Part shown: one piece after another, positions 45,293 to 57,831 of the stretch
Layout of the letters: each line of letters opens with the position of its first letter
Numbering within the stretch: the first letter of the stretch is position 1
From: Basidiobolus meristosporus CBS 931.73
Lineage: Eukaryota; Basidiobolomycota; Basidiobolomycetes; Basidiobolales; Basidiobolaceae
Direction: 5' to 3'
DNA length: 64,000 bases
Assembly (NCBI GenBank): GCA_002104905.1
Contig: MCFE01000181.1
Coordinates: 62,001-126,000, forward strand
Notes under the pieces: generated by a model
What the model saw: the letters and a program-made list of their open reading frames with translations, nothing else
Database searches by the model: none
What the model was told of the DNA's origin: nothing
Made by a program: the position numbers and the translations under genes

Positions 45293-48200
45293 CTACTTGG
45301 CTGACTGAGTTCATCTTCTAAAGTGTCTGTAATCTTTGGTTGTGGGATATCTCCTGGACTTCTTGGTTCATATCTATACACTAAGTAAAATGGTGATTGT
45401 TGGGTGGTGTTGTCTACTCTAGCTCTGCATGCAAAAAGTGCTTGGTGTATATAATCATCCCATCTACTAACAGCACCACTTGCATACTTGGTCAGCATTT
45501 TCCCAAATAATCCATTAAACCATGCAGTGACCCCATTAGTTCTAGGGTGATATGTTATGTTTTTCTAGTGTCCAATTTGCTGCATTTCAGGTAAGCTTCT
45601 AATGACTTTGCCATAAAGTTTGCTCCTCTATTGGTTAGAATCTTTACAGGGCATCCAGACTTCATAAGGATCTCATGGTAGATAAAATTTGCAACTTCTT
45701 GTTCACTGGCTACAGCTACTGCTTTAGCCACTAGCCATTTTGCGGCATGGTCAATTGCTACTAGGATCCACGGTTGCATTTCCTGGCAGTTGGCAGTCTT
45801 CCAATAAAGTCAATTTCCCATCTTTCAAATGGTCTTACTGGCTCCAAGGGAAAGGGTCTGGTAATCCTCTGTGGTTAGCATTGGTTGATCTGGCAATTTG
45901 GGCATGTTTTTACTAGCTTCTAAATGTCTTGTTTCATTCTGGGCCAACATGCTCTGGCTTTCACAAGGCTATAGGTTCCTTCAATTCCAGGATGTCCATA
46001 TCCACTGTGTAGCTTATGCATTAAATCCAGGTGAGCAACAACAGGGCAATAGGCAATAGGGCTTCCATCAACAATTTGGTAGAGTGTTTCATCCTGTACC
46101 ACAAATTTGCTGGCTTCATCCTGGAATATCTTCTTGATCTCTTCATCCACCTCATTAGTAATGGCTTGGTCCTCCAAGTACTTTAGTAATAAGCTAGGCC
46201 AGTCTGAATCATGCACCAAGTTAAGTTGTGCAACTTGTCCTAATTTTGATAAGGCATCAGCAATTGTGTTATTTTCCCAGGGTAGTAGACAATCTCCAAA
46301 TCAAATTGCTGAATGTATTCACCCCTTCTGGTCATTCTTCTGGGGAATACCTTCTGAGTAAATATATACTTGAGGGGGGCATGAGCAGTCTTCACTGTGT
46401 ATTTCACTCCTTCAATACAGCATCTCCATGTCTTCAAGCAGTGTATTATAGCAAGCATCTCCTTCTCATGCACTGGATATTTTTTTTCTGCTGAGTTCAG
46501 TTTCTTGGATTCAAAGGCAACTGGGTAGTCCTTTTCCTTGTGTTGTTGGCTCAACACTCCACAGATTGCATAATCTGAAGCATCTGTGCACAGAGTAAAC
46601 ACTTTTCTGAAGTCAGGTATTCTTAAGCTTGGCAGCTTATCAGGTTCATTCTTGAGCATCTGGAAGGCAGACTCACAAGCTATGTCCCAATTGTAGGTAT
46701 TGTCTTTCTTGAGGATATCAGTTAAAGGGGCGCAATACTTGCAAAGAACTTGACAAATCTCCAATAATAGGAAACCATTTCTAGGAATGATCTGAGCTCC
46801 AATGTGCTATGGGGCTGCCTCAGATTCTTAATAACTTCAACCTTCTTAGTGTCTAAAGTCACTTCTGAGTTGGTCACTATGTGTCCCAGACATTCAATGT
46901 GTTCCTTGAAGAGCTCACACTTGGCTAGCTTGCCATAAAGTTTCTTCTCTCTTAGCTTCTTCAAGACCTTTTCAATGTGCACCATGTGATCCTCTTCTGT
47001 CTTGCTGTATATCAATATGTCATCTAGGTAGATTATCACAAACTTGTCCAAGTACTCCTAGAAGACAGTATGCATAAGGGTCCTGAATGTTGCAGGGGAA
47101 TTGGTGAGGCCAAAACTCATGAATAAGCCCTTGTAATGTCCAAATCTGGTCCTGAGTGCTGCCTTAAGGATGTCCTGTTGCTTGACCCTGATCTGGTTGT
47201 ATCCTGACATGAGGTCAATCATGCTGAGAATTGTGGCTCCATTAAGTTGGTCAAAAAGCTCATCAATCTGAGGTATTCATATTCTTCATAGTAGCTGAGT
47301 TGAGAGCTCTGTAGACACTACACATCCTAAGTGTTCCATCCTTCTTCTTCATAAAAAGTACTGGTGCTCCCCAAGGTGACTTGCAGGGTCTGATAGATCC
47401 TTGTTCCAATAACTGATCTATTTGTCTCTTCATCTCTTCCAACTCCAGTGGACTCATTCTGTAAGGGGTCTTACTCACTGAAGGGCAATCTCCTGTGTTA
47501 ATGGCATGATCCATGTCTCTGACTGGTGGTAGGCTTACAAGTTCATCTGAAATATGTCTGAATATTCCTTCAAAAGAGTCTGGACTTTCTGGGGTACTGA
47601 AGTAGAGGAATCCTCCTGTGACACTGCCATGACAAACATCTGGGTGCCTTCTCTTAGTGCTCTACATAACTGTGTCTGGCTAAGTTCACTTGTTTTACAC
47701 ACCCTGGAATTAACCAAGTTGAAATCCAGCCTGGCAGGTAATAACGCTTAGGTCTTGTTGTCCTTCAGGATCCAAGTAGCATGGGTTCTCTGGTTGATTG
47801 ATGGATTACAACAAAATAGCCAGGTTTTTCCATGTAAAAGGTCAAACTTGCAGTTCCCAAGTACATAAGCCTGTAGGTCTTCTTCATAGTCATTGATCTT
47901 CATGCTTACTGGCTGAGTAATATGGTTAATTATGTGAGATTTCCCATCAGCTATTGAAACTGAAGTTGATTTGGTGGGTTACAAGTTAATTCCTGTTTTC
48001 AAAGCAAATTGCTCTGATATGTACTCATGCAATGCTCCTGAAACAACCATGATCTTGGCAGGTACCCCATTGATTACCCCATTCAAATATAATAGCTTTC
48101 CTGAGTTTGAAGTCATCTGCAATAGGTATTCTTCTATCATATGGAAGGTGAGCTCTGAGTCTTCTTCAAGTTCATCTTCCACATTACTTTGCTCAAGGGC

Positions 48201-49441
48201 CTCAATATGGCTGAAGGTTCTTGATGGCTGGTGTCCATTTCTTCTCTGAGGGTAGTACTTTGCAATATGTCCCTGTTGGTGGCAATGGAAGCAAAGTCCT
48301 TGCTTGTTACATTCTTCTGCTGAAATACTGGACTATTGGTATCATTCTGCAGCTAAAAATTTACTTAACAATTCTGGACTAGTCTTGGTCACTGTGGGAC
48401 TAATTTACAGCTCTAACTTTGCCGCTTTCTTCAGATCTATGATCTCAAGATAATTCCCCTATAGTCATGATCAAATTAGCACTAATACTAACTATTATGT
48501 ACTAACCCTGAAACTGTTACAGAATGCTCCTGAATATTGATAAACCCTCCTTACTTAGTGTTACAGCTGTATAACTTCTACAAAGGTATAAATACTGAGC
48601 TTCTTTATTAATAAACAACAGTTCAACTATTATCACTATTTCTTGATAAGTTCCTTATATCCAAATCACTTCTTAAATTGCAACATCTTCTAAGGTGGGA
48701 TTAATCTGCATAGCATCTATTTCCATTGGCACTGCTTCTGATTGTCATCCTTCATAATGCTCGTAGCCTCTTTGATTGATCATTGTGGGCTTCCCAACTC
48801 CAAACATAGCTGAGTTGTAGTCAATGGCAATCTTGATGGCTTCTTCAATAGTGTTGGGTCTCTTATAAGTCACTTCCTTGCAAGTTCTTTCTTTCAACCC
48901 ATCAATAAAGTATTTCACTGGATCAAGTGGGTCCATTCTTTCAATTTGTCCAAGTAGACATCTATATTCATAGATGTACTTTTAAGCTATTCCTTTCTGT
49001 CTGAGTGTCTTCAACTTTCTTATTAGTAATGTCTGCTAGTGTGGAGGTTCAAAAGCATCATGAATTTCCAACACAAACTCATGACAGGTAGAGATTGTAG
49101 GGCATCCTATCATGGTGGCTGACTTGATCTTGTTGTTGTACCATTTTAAAGCTGCATCTGCCAGGTAAGAGGCTGCATAATGTAACTTGCTTTCTGAAGC
49201 AATTCCCTTAGCCTTAAAAGCTTTTTCAATCTGAAAGAGCCAAGTTCCCAGGTTTTCATTGACTCCACCATGGTACCAGTTGACCTTCATACCAAAGTTG
49301 CTCTTGACAGGGTTTTGCTGGCTTTGGACCATGGTAGTCATTCCCTATTGCTGCTGGCTAAGGATCTAGAGTAACTGTTGCTGTTGGGCCAGGAATAGCT
49401 GCATAGCATTTGTCCATTCTTGATTTTTGGACATCATGAGG
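45293..49441 (-). pseudogene. gag-pol: gag-pol of G2, heavily decayed
   Basis: Minus-strand pieces in order: gag (49036-49341, 48745-48936), protease region with ends as in G3 but Asp changed (47979-48182, MVVSGALHEY), reverse transcriptase (47263-47514; IIYLDD at 46722-47051), RNase H (46240-46764), and integrase (45920-46219, 45555-45779, 45265-45498). Frameshifts and stops separate them. The first gag codons up to the leader lie at 49342-49441. Confidence 0.8.
48318..48685 (+). repeat. Solo LTR of family Y with perfect target duplication
   Basis: 368 bp, from TGCTGAAATACTGG to TTGCAACA, inserted in the zinc-knuckle region of G2. TCTTC flanks it on both sides (48313-48317 and 48686-48690). 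TATAAATACT near 48590 marks a probable promoter. It is the best-preserved member of family Y and defines its ends. It presumably remains after recombination between two LTRs. Confidence 0.8.
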
Positions 49442-49453
49442 GAGACTTCTTCT

Positions 49454-49821
49454 TGTTATGACCTGCTGCTTGAATGTTTAAGTTAGATCAGTTTTTAGTC
49501 AAATCAATTAGTATATGTTTAGGTTATCAGTATATCAGTATTATCTATGGAATTAGTAGCATTAGTCAGCAAATGAATCAGCAGATCCTTATCAGACAGA
49601 AATAGATATATTAAGTAGGATCTTATTGGGTGATGATGATGCAATCAAATGAGTCATCAGCTACAACCTACATTAGGAAATACAATTAGTCAGCAATTGA
49701 TCTGGCAAAATGTATATAAGGAGCTGCTGGAACCTCAATAAAAATTGGTTCAAGTTTCAGTGAATACAATACTAGCTAAACTCCCTATTCCTCTACAACT
49801 CTTATACCAAGACTTGTAACA
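49454..49821 (+). repeat. 5' LTR of G3
   Basis: TGTTATGACC...CTTGTAACA, 368 bp. It contains ATGTATATAAGGAGC near 49710 as a probable TATA region and CAATAAAAA about 27 bp later. Confidence 0.92.
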
Positions 49822-49839
49822 TTGGTAGCAGCAATAACC
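49822..49839 (+). promoter_or_regulatory. Primer-binding site of G3
   Basis: TTGGTAGCAGCAATAACC directly follows the 5' LTR. The TGGTAGC core is like primer sites pairing with the 3' end of a tRNA, possibly initiator tRNA-Met; the tRNA cannot be confirmed from this window. Confidence 0.5.
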
Positions 49840-49972
49840 AAAAACCTCCCTCCAGAACAAAGAAGAAACCACCCTCAAGATGTTGGACAATCAAGAATGG
49901 AAGAATGCCATGCAGCAAATCCTGGCCCAATAGCAACAGTTACTCTGGATCCTCAGCCGACAGCAACAAGGA

Positions 49973-52900
49973 ATGACTACCATGGCTCAGAGACAGCAAA
50001 GCCCTGTCAAGAGCAACTTTAGTGTGAAGGTCAACTGGTACCATGGCAGAGTCAATGAAAACCTGGGAACTTGGCTCTTTCTGATTGAAGAAGCTTTTAA
50101 AGCTAAAGGAATTGCTCCAGAGAGCAAGTTGCATTATGCAGCTTCTTACCTGGTAGATGCAGCTTTACAGTGGTACCACAACAAGATCAGGTCAGCTACT
50201 ATGATGGGATGCTCTACAATCTCTATCTGGAATGAGTTTGTGTCAGAAATTCAGGATGCTTTTGAACCTCCACACCAGCAGACACTACTAAGAAGGAAGT
50301 TAAAGACACTCAGACAGAAAGGAATGGTGCAAGAATACATCTATGAGTACAGATGTCTACTTGGACAAATTGAAAGAATGGACCCCTTGGATCAAGTTGA
50401 ATACTTTATTGATGGGTTGAAAGAAAGAACTCGCAAGGAAGTCAATTACCAAAGACCTCAGACTATTGAAGAAGCCATCAAAATTGCCATTGACTATGAC
50501 TCAGCTATGTTTGGAGTTGGGAAGCCTACAGTGACTTATCAGAAAGGCTATAATCATTATGAAAGAAGACAATCAGAAGCAGTACCAATGGAAATTGATG
50601 CTATGCAGAAGAATCCTTCCTCAGAAGAATGCAAGAAGGGAGGACTTTGCTTCAATTGCCACCAGCAGGGACATATTGCAAAGTACTGCCCTCAGAGAAG
50701 AAATGGACACCAGCCAACAAGAACCTTCAGCCATATTGAGTCCTGTGAACACAGTAATGTGGAAGATGAGCTTGAAGAAGACTTGGAGCTCACCTTCCAT
50801 GTGACAGAAGAGTACTTGTCCCAAATGACTTCAAACTCAGGGAAGTTATTGTACTTGAATGGAGTAATCAATGGAGTGCCTGCCAAGATCATGATTGACT
50901 CAGGAGCATCACATGAGTACATGTCAGAGCAATTTGCTTTGAAAGCTGGAATCAACTCTGAACCTACCAAATCAACTTCAGTCTCCACAGCTGATGGGAA
51001 CTCCCACATAATCAACCGTATTACCCAGCCAGTAAGAATGAAGATCAATGACTATGAAGAAGACTTACAGGCTTATATATTTGGGAACTGCAAGTTTGAC
51101 CTTGTACTTGGAAAAACCTGGCTATTTTGTTGTAATCCAACAATCTACTGGAGAACCCATGCTACTCAGATCCAAAAAGACAATAAGACCTATGAGCTAT
51201 TACCTGCCAGGCTGGATTTCAACTTGGTCAATTCCAGTGTGTGTGAGACAAGTGAACTTAGCAAGACCCAGTTCTGTAGAGCACTTAGAAAAGGTACCAA
51301 GATGTTCCTCATCGCGGTATTACAGGAGGATTCCTCTACCTCAGCACCCCAGCAGGTCCAGACTCTCTTGAAGAAATATTCAGATGTGTTTCCAGATGAG
51401 CTTGTAAGCCTACCACCAGTCAGAGACGTGGATCATGCCATTGACACAGGAGAGAGCCCTCCAGTGAGCAAGACACCTTACAGAATGAGTCCATTAGAAT
51501 TGGAGGAAATGAAGAGACAAATTGATCAGCTACTGGAGCAAGGATACATCAGGACCAGCAAGTCACCCTGGGGAGCACCAGTGCTTTTTGTGAAAAAGAA
51601 GGATGGAACACTTAGGATGTGCATTGACTACAGAGCCCTGAACTCAGTTACCATCAAGAATAAGTACCCCATACCTCAGATTGATGAGCTTTTGGACCAA
51701 CTTAATCGAGCCACTATTTTCAGCAGGATTGACCTCATGTCAGGATACAACCAAATTGGGGTGAGACCAGAAGATATTCCTAAGACAGCATTTAGGACCA
51801 GATATGGACATTACAAGTACTTAGTCATGAGTTTTGGCCTCACTAATGCCCCTGCAACATTCATGACACTGATGCTGACTGTCTTTCAGGAGTACTTAGA
51901 CAAGTTTGTGATAATCTACCTGGATGACATAGTGATATACAGCAAGACAGAAGAGGATCACATAGTGCACACTGAAAAGGTCTTGAAGAAACTAAGAGAG
52001 AACAAGCTATATGGCATGCTAGCCAAGTGTGAATTTTTCAAGGAACATGTCGAATACCTGGGACACATAGTGACTAGCACAGGAGTGACCTTAGATCCCA
52101 AGAAGGTTGAAGTTATCAAGAATTTGAAGCAGCCCCATAGGATATCAGAACTCAGATCCTTCCTTGGAATGGTTCCCTATTATCAGAGATTTGTCAAGTC
52201 ATTTGCAAATATTGCAGCCCCATTAACTGATATCCTCAAGAAAGACAATACCTACAAGTGGGACATAGCTTGTGAGACTGCCTTCCAGTTGCTCAAGAAT
52301 GAACTTGCTAAGCTGCCAAGCCTAAGAATACCAGACTTCAGAAAAGAGTTCACTCTGTGCACAGATGCTTCAGATTATGCAATTGGTGGAGTGCTGAGCC
52401 AAGAACACAAGGGAAAGGACTACCCTGTTGCCTTTGAATCCAAGAAACTGAACTCAGCAGAACAAAGCTATCCAGTCCATGAGAAGGAGATGCTTGCTAT
52501 AATACACTGTTTGAAGACATGGAGATGCTATATTGAAGGAGTCAAATGCACTGTGAAGACTGATCATGCCTCCCTCAACTATATATTTACTGAGAAGGTA
52601 CTCTCTAGAAGAATGACAAGATGGAGTGAATACATTCAGCAATTTGACTTGGAGATTGTCTACTGCCCTGGTAAAACCAACACGGTTGCTGATGCCTTAT
52701 CAAGATTAGATCAAGTTGCACAACTCAACTTGGTGCATGAATCAGATTGGCCTAGCCTATTACCAAAGTACTTGGAGGACCAAGCCATTCCTAATGAGGT
52801 GGATGAAGATATCAAGAAGATAATCCATGATGAAGCCAGCAAATTTGTTGTACAGGATGAAACACTCTACCAAATTGTTGATGGAAGCCCTATTGCCTAT

Positions 52901-53824
52901 TGTCCTTATGTTGCTCGCCTGGATTTAATACATAAGCTACACAATGGATATGGACATCTTGGGATTGAAGGAACCTATAGCCTTGTGAAAGCCAGAGCAT
53001 GGTGGCCCAGAATGAAACAAGATATTGAGAAGCTAGTGAAAACATGCCCAAACTGCCAAATCAAACAAGGCCAGCCACAAAGAATTGCCAAACTCTTCCC
53101 TTTGGAGCCTGTAAGACCACTTGAGAGATGGGGAATTGACTTTATTGGAAGACTGCCAACTACCAGGAAATGCAACCATTGGATCCTAGTAGCAATTGAC
53201 CATGCCTCTAAATGGCCAGTTGCTAAAGCTGTACCAATAGCCAGTGAACAAGAAGTTGCAAGTTTCATTTACCATGAGATCCTGATGAGCTTTGGATGCC
53301 CTGTGGAGATCTTATCTGATAGAGGAGCAAACTTTATGGCAAAGACATTAGAGGCTTACCTGGAAATGCAGCAGATCAGACACTTGAAAACCTCAGCATA
53401 TCACCCCAGAACTAATGGAGTCACTGAGCGGTTTAATGGATTATTTGGAAAAATGCTGACCAAGTATGCAAATGGAGTTGTCAGTAGATGGGATGAGTAT
53501 ATAGACCAAGCACTCTTTGCATGCAGAGTCAGAATACACAACACCACCCAGCAATCACCATTTTACTTAGTGTATGGATGTGGACCAAGGATTCCAGGAG
53601 ATCTCACACAACCCAAGCTTATAGATGCTTTAGAAGATGAACTTAGTCAGCCAAGTAGACACCAGCAACTGGAACAAAGACGTCAAGAGGCACAGACCAA
53701 AGTATCTCAAAGTGCAGAAAAGATGAAGCAGAGATTTGATAAGACTATAGCACCAGAAGCATTGACAGTTGGGAACTTTGTATTGCTAAGAAACAACACT
53801 TGGAAGAAGTTTGAGCCACAATGA
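49973..53824 (+). CDS. gag-pol: Gag-pol polyprotein of Ty3/gypsy element G3
   Basis: One frame of 1283 residues: retrotransposon Gag (about 20-140), zinc knuckle [14 protein letters not shown] (226-239), aspartic protease IDSGASHEY (D309), and reverse transcriptase with YLDD at 649-652. RNase H follows ([12 protein letters not shown]798), then integrase with its HHCC zinc domain (H990 region, C1025, C1028) and the DDE triad D1056, D1116, E1152 (spacing 59 and 35). All catalytic residues are present. The frame ends at TGA 53822-53824 in place of the Trp of G1 (FEPQWTGPF). About 62 more codons to TAG 54011 would encode the conserved C-terminal tail. ATG 49973 is used because an in-frame TAG (49931) separates it from the presumed ancestral ATG at 49880. 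The protein acts in cytoplasmic particles to reverse-transcribe and insert the element. Confidence 0.92.
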   Translation: MTTMAQRQQSPVKSNFSVKVNWYHGRVNENLGTWLFLIEEAFKAKGIAPESKLHYAASYLVDAALQWYHNKIRSATMMGCSTISIWNEFVSEIQDAFEPPHQQTLLRRKLKTLRQKGMVQEYIYEYRCLLGQIERMDPLDQVEYFIDGLKERTRKEVNYQRPQTIEEAIKIAIDYDSAMFGVGKPTVTYQKGYNHYERRQSEAVPMEIDAMQKNPSSEECKKGGLCFNCHQQGHIAKYCPQRRNGHQPTRTFSHIESCEHSNVEDELEEDLELTFHVTEEYLSQMTSNSGKLLYLNGVINGVPAKIMIDSGASHEYMSEQFALKAGINSEPTKSTSVSTADGNSHIINRITQPVRMKINDYEEDLQAYIFGNCKFDLVLGKTWLFCCNPTIYWRTHATQIQKDNKTYELLPARLDFNLVNSSVCETSELSKTQFCRALRKGTKMFLIAVLQEDSSTSAPQQVQTLLKKYSDVFPDELVSLPPVRDVDHAIDTGESPPVSKTPYRMSPLELEEMKRQIDQLLEQGYIRTSKSPWGAPVLFVKKKDGTLRMCIDYRALNSVTIKNKYPIPQIDELLDQLNRATIFSRIDLMSGYNQIGVRPEDIPKTAFRTRYGHYKYLVMSFGLTNAPATFMTLMLTVFQEYLDKFVIIYLDDIVIYSKTEEDHIVHTEKVLKKLRENKLYGMLAKCEFFKEHVEYLGHIVTSTGVTLDPKKVEVIKNLKQPHRISELRSFLGMVPYYQRFVKSFANIAAPLTDILKKDNTYKWDIACETAFQLLKNELAKLPSLRIPDFRKEFTLCTDASDYAIGGVLSQEHKGKDYPVAFESKKLNSAEQSYPVHEKEMLAIIHCLKTWRCYIEGVKCTVKTDHASLNYIFTEKVLSRRMTRWSEYIQQFDLEIVYCPGKTNTVADALSRLDQVAQLNLVHESDWPSLLPKYLEDQAIPNEVDEDIKKIIHDEASKFVVQDETLYQIVDGSPIAYCPYVARLDLIHKLHNGYGHLGIEGTYSLVKARAWWPRMKQDIEKLVKTCPNCQIKQGQPQRIAKLFPLEPVRPLERWGIDFIGRLPTTRKCNHWILVAIDHASKWPVAKAVPIASEQEVASFIYHEILMSFGCPVEILSDRGANFMAKTLEAYLEMQQIRHLKTSAYHPRTNGVTERFNGLFGKMLTKYANGVVSRWDEYIDQALFACRVRIHNTTQQSPFYLVYGCGPRIPGDLTQPKLIDALEDELSQPSRHQQLEQRRQEAQTKVSQSAEKMKQRFDKTIAPEALTVGNFVLLRNNTWKKFEPQ

Positions 53825-54007
53825 ACAGGACCATTCAAGATCATCAGAGAATATCCATTTGCAACTTACCAACTGGTGGACAAACAAGGCAATATCCAGG
53901 AAGACTTAGTGCATAGGGACAGACTCAAGCTTGCAAGACTTGCTGATAACACTGAACCATCAAGATATTGGTATCACAAGAAAAGAGATTCAGGAGAACC
54001 CTCTCAA

Positions 54008-54023
54008 CTTTAGTAGGGGAGAA
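54008..54023 (+). promoter_or_regulatory. Polypurine tract of G3
   Basis: CTTTAGTAGGGGAGAA lies directly before the 3' LTR at 54024. The same tract is found next to the G1 3' LTR. It should prime plus-strand DNA synthesis. The TAG inside it is the ancestral stop codon of pol. Confidence 0.7.
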
Positions 54024-54391
54024 TGTTATGATCTGCTGCTTGAATGTTTAAGTTAGATCAGTTTTTAGTCAAATCAATTTGTATATGTTTAGGTTATCAG
54101 TATATCAGTATTACCTATGGAATCAGTAGTATTAGTCAGCAAATGAATCAGCAGATCCTTATCAGACAGAAATAGATATATTAAGTAGGATCTTATTGGG
54201 TGATGATGATGCAATCAAATGAGTCATCAGCCACAACCTACATTAGGAAATACAATTAGTCAGCAATTGATCTGGCAAAATGTTTATAAGGAGCTGCTGG
54301 AACCTCAATAAAAATCAGTTCAAGTTTTAGTGAATACAATACTAGCTAAACTTCCTATTCCTCTACAACTCTTATACCAAGACTTGTAACA
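54024..54391 (+). repeat. 3' LTR of G3
   Basis: 368 bp, about 97% identical to the 5' LTR. Confidence 0.92.
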
Positions 54392-54434
54392 TTCTTTCCT
54401 TAGGAGAGAGGTTTCTGGTTACTGCTGCTTTCAA

Positions 54435-54800
54435 TGCTACAAGTCTTGGTATAAGATCTGTAGAGGAATAGGGAGTTTAGCTAGTATTGTATTCACAAAA
54501 ACTTGAACTGATTTTTATTGAAGTTCCAGTAGCTCATATGCATTTTTGCCAGATCAATTGCTGACAAATTGTATTTCCTAATGTAGGTGGTGGCTGATTA
54601 CTCATCTGACTGCATCATCATCTCCCAATAAGACCCTACTTGATATATTTATTCCTGTCTGATAAGGATCAGCTGCTTCACCTGCTGGCTAATGCTACTG
54701 ATCTTATAGATAGCACTGATACACTAATAGGCTGAACATTTAACTAATTGATTTGATCAAAAACTGATATAACTTAGACACTCAAGAATAGACCATAACA
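54435..54800 (-). repeat. 5' LTR of G2
   Basis: About 366 bp, from TGCTACAAGTCTTGG to GACCATAACA. It is clearly more diverged from the G1 and G3 LTRs than they are from each other, consistent with G2 being the oldest copy. Confidence 0.8.
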
Positions 54801-57375
54801 AGGCAGCATATTAGTTTCTTATGCAAGTGGCTACTTTGATGTTTGAATAGGTAGCATTTTACACTACTTCAGAGTCAAGATGCATAACAACAGGTTCTGT
54901 TTCCTACTCTAAATTACTGTTTCTTTGCCAGGCTTATATGTATTTCAGTAATTGACTTTATACATTCAAGTACTTTGCTTCCAATTTGCATCAGAGTAGA
55001 AGCAGCATGATATGTGCTGCATTTGCCTTTGTGCCACAAAAATGAGACTTCTGTGCAGGTGAAAATTTTTCCAGATAAGGTTAGCAACAAGGTTTTCTGA
55101 TCATAAGAACCACCATAATGAGAATACCCCAGGAGCATAGTGACAGGCATTCAATGATTATGAATAGACTAATCTTTCCTTTTGCCCCAGTCCTCAGAAT
55201 CTGCAACTGGTAAGGAATAGTACAAAGCCGCTTTGTGGCAGCAAGCGGTATAGAGGGACTTCCAGTAATTGATTGAGTAAAGATTGTGAGAACTAGCAGA
55301 CTAGCTTGACTCAAAACAGCCCAAAGTGCTAAGGTTGATGAATTCATAGCTAAACTGGTGGGGCAAAGCTGCTCCTATACTCAAGGACTAGACTCTTGGT
55401 TAATACTGGCCCTAGTCACTTAGTTAAGCTCCAAAAGCACAATGTCAGCCTTGGCAGCTGTAAACAGCATATACCTGCAAAAACTAGCTGCCAGAAAGGC
55501 ATCACTTATAAACAAGGCTCCTACATGATGTGCAGATTATACAAATTGCTGTAAGCATCTGAGTAGGCAAACATGTAATAGTGCAAGAAAGTTGACACCT
55601 AACTTCCAAAGCTTGAGTTCAATGGTAGAACTGTGGATTACAGCATGCTAGAGCAACTGCTCAAGAACTGAGTGATTATTTTGCTATGCTATAGGATAAC
55701 ATTATAGCAGTTACACATTGCTGTGGGGCACTACAGCAAACAAATTTGGGCATTTTAGTCTGTGTGCAATCAAATATCTTGAATATGTGAGCTACTTTTT
55801 GTAATTGAGGTTATTAGGCATATCTATACTACAAATTGTGTTGAGACTGTTGAGGTACATCAGGGACTCTTTTTGATGCTTGCAAATGAAAAACTGTAAG
55901 CCCAAAGCAACCTCAATCAAAAACTATTAAAAATACTCAAACCTCTCTCAATTTTTGTATAAACTTGCTCAGATTTGAACCAAAGTAATTCATATCAATC
56001 ATTGATAGGTAGACTAATGTGCATAATATTATACAGATGAACATATCCTGCAGTAGCAGTGATAGAAGTTATCCAATCTATGTAGATTACCTGATTTGAC
56101 AAAACAGCACCAGGTGAGCATACTTTCAATTACTTATAAGGTGCTACAAGTGTGGTACTGGAATAGTCTCTTGTGGCAACTAAGTGTAAGTTTGATGGCC
56201 ACAGCAATGTGGATTAGTATGGAACTCTAGACACCAGATGGTTTACTACAGCAACAGCATTTCTATATGTCTGTGCTGCTCTTACTTGGAACTATGAAGA
56301 ATATCAATTATGGTGCTCTCTGCAACTGAAGCCAAGTAAAACAGCTTGTCAGGCAAAAACAAAGGCAAGTTGACTTCAAAAGCTATCAGCAGACTGGGCT
56401 GCAATCCAGAAGACACCACATATATTCAAATGGAAAAGCCATGTAGCATTTCTTCAGATAGGGATCTCATACATCACTATTGGAGAAAAGCTGAACAAAG
56501 TAGCTGAATATACTTGGCTTACTGCCCCACCAGCAAAATGGTTTCAGACAAAACTACAAGACCATCAGCTATGCCAGAACCTGGAATGCTAACTGACACC
56601 AAGAATAAGCGTTTTTTGAGACAAGTAGGAGTGATGAAATAAGGACAAACAGGTAGACTGAGGCAGATAAAAACTCACTTGACAACTCAACACAAGTCTT
56701 AGCTACTGTAGAGCCCATTTGCCATATTAACATTGCCTATCTACTCTGCTCTATTTATTTCATATTCTGTCATATCAGCTGAATGGTTACCTGATGTAGT
56801 CACATAGATTGTTACCTATGACACTCAGAGAATTCTCACCCAATGCCTGTAGAGTATATTTGAGATGATTTCAGTGACATACCATGTCCCAGATGATGAT
56901 GCTTTGTAGAGTAGTCTAAACTTGGGAAAACTGTGTGCACTTACCAAAATCTGCTATTCTTTTTACCAAATGAGGCAAGTGTGAGTGATAATCTGAATGG
57001 TCTTTACTGATATACACAGACTGCATTAAAATTATCTTAATGCTAGCAAATTATATTGAAGGATTGTTGAAACTCCATGAACTTATTACTATGCTTGCCA
57101 GTAAAGCTCAAAGCACTAATACAATCCTCCCACATGATTGTAAAGAGGGTAGGAATTTTAAAGTTGCTGACTTTATGATGACCTCATTGCAGGATCATGA
57201 CAGCAGATCTACTTGGGGCTAACTGCAGTACTAGATTATTTTTCTAGTGGTTTTTATAGGTAGTTGCCAAGGAATGGGAAGCTCAGCTGAGATATAAGAT
57301 GCCAAGTCAAACAGAGGTGGTAGAAGAACAACTTGATAGTTTTTTCATCATGCAAAGAAATCTCACTCATGTATC
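54801..57375. other. 2.6 kb of CpG-poor DNA, unassigned
   Basis: I recognise no gene, transposon domain or terminal repeat here. Composition is like the surrounding decayed transposons. Short frames exist (55081-55347 minus is hydrophobic; 57040-57222 plus), but they have no motifs, introns or homologues elsewhere in the window. It is probably old transposon sequence decayed beyond recognition by eye. Confidence 0.4.
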
Positions 57376-57530
57376 CAGTTCTCTCTGATAAGGATCATCT
57401 GATTTTCTGCTGACTGATGCTATAGGCTGCATAGATAACACCAACTCACCAATGGGCTTACCATAAATAATGAATGACCTGACTAAAAGCTGAGTTAACT
57501 AATTAACCTTAGCAGTAGAACTTTGCACCA
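57376..57530 (-). repeat. Remnant of a gypsy LTR
   Basis: CTCTCTGATAAGGATCATCTGATT and the following 130 bp align, with many changes, to the inner half of the G1 LTR (compare 40580-40720, TGTCTGATAAGGATCTGCTGATT). It is a fourth, old insertion of the same gypsy family, with no internal region next to it. Confidence 0.55.
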
Positions 57531-57831
57531 CTAAGATGAGCCTGTCATAAGCTGGCAACAAATTCAGACTCATGACAAGATGAAATCAATGCCTTCAGAA
57601 CACAATGTAAGCCCTTTGGAAAGGAGCTGTGCCTTAGATCTCATATAAGGAAAAGCCATTGGAACCAATATTGCATTTCTAATAAGCATTAGTCAACATG
57701 TTTCATGTACTCAGTCTCTAGGTTGCCTTTGGCCAGTTCTCTACTATATCCCTGTGTTTTAAACTTCATGCACTGAAGTATTTCCTGCATTTGCATTTGT
57801 TGGTTGGCTATGACTTTTTGTAGTCTTCCTT
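57531..57831. other. Unassigned spacer
   Basis: There is no open frame or recognised repeat. It lies between the gypsy LTR remnant and the decayed terminus of CMC copy C8. Confidence 0.4.

Larger units (their letters stand above)
49454..54391 (+). mobile_element. Ty3/gypsy element G3, nearly intact, inserted in G2
   Basis: It has LTRs at 49454-49821 and 54024-54391 (368 bp each, 11 differences by hand count, about 97%) and a total length of 4938 bp. The 4-bp duplication TTCT flanks it (49450-49453 and 54392-54395). The flanks join to restore the leader of G2. It lies in the opposite orientation to G1 and G2. Features: primer site TTGGTAGCAGCAATAACC at 49822, polypurine tract AGTAGGGGAGAA ending at 54023. 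Confidence 0.93.
40068..54800 (-). mobile_element. Old Ty3/gypsy copy G2, host of two younger insertions
   Basis: G2 reads on the minus strand and is seen at 40068-40355, 45293-49453 and 54392-54800. It contains G1 (in the 3' part of pol), G3 (in the leader before gag) and a solo LTR (in the zinc-knuckle region). Its 5' LTR is at 54435-54800 (TGCTAC...ATAACA); its 3' LTR is missing, so the element is truncated at about 40068. Its sequence is clearly more diverged than G1 and G3, which resemble each other closely. Confidence 0.8.

Noticed and set aside
49822-50022. 66-codon frame before gag in G3 (and its counterpart at 44724-44924 in G1)
   Set aside because: It overlaps the gag leader in another frame and opens at the primer-binding site. 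It is a shadow, not a separate gene.
55081-55347. Hydrophobic 88-codon minus-strand frame as a membrane protein
   Set aside because: It lies in CpG-poor decayed DNA with no neighbours, no motif and an overlapping alternative frame; not supportable.
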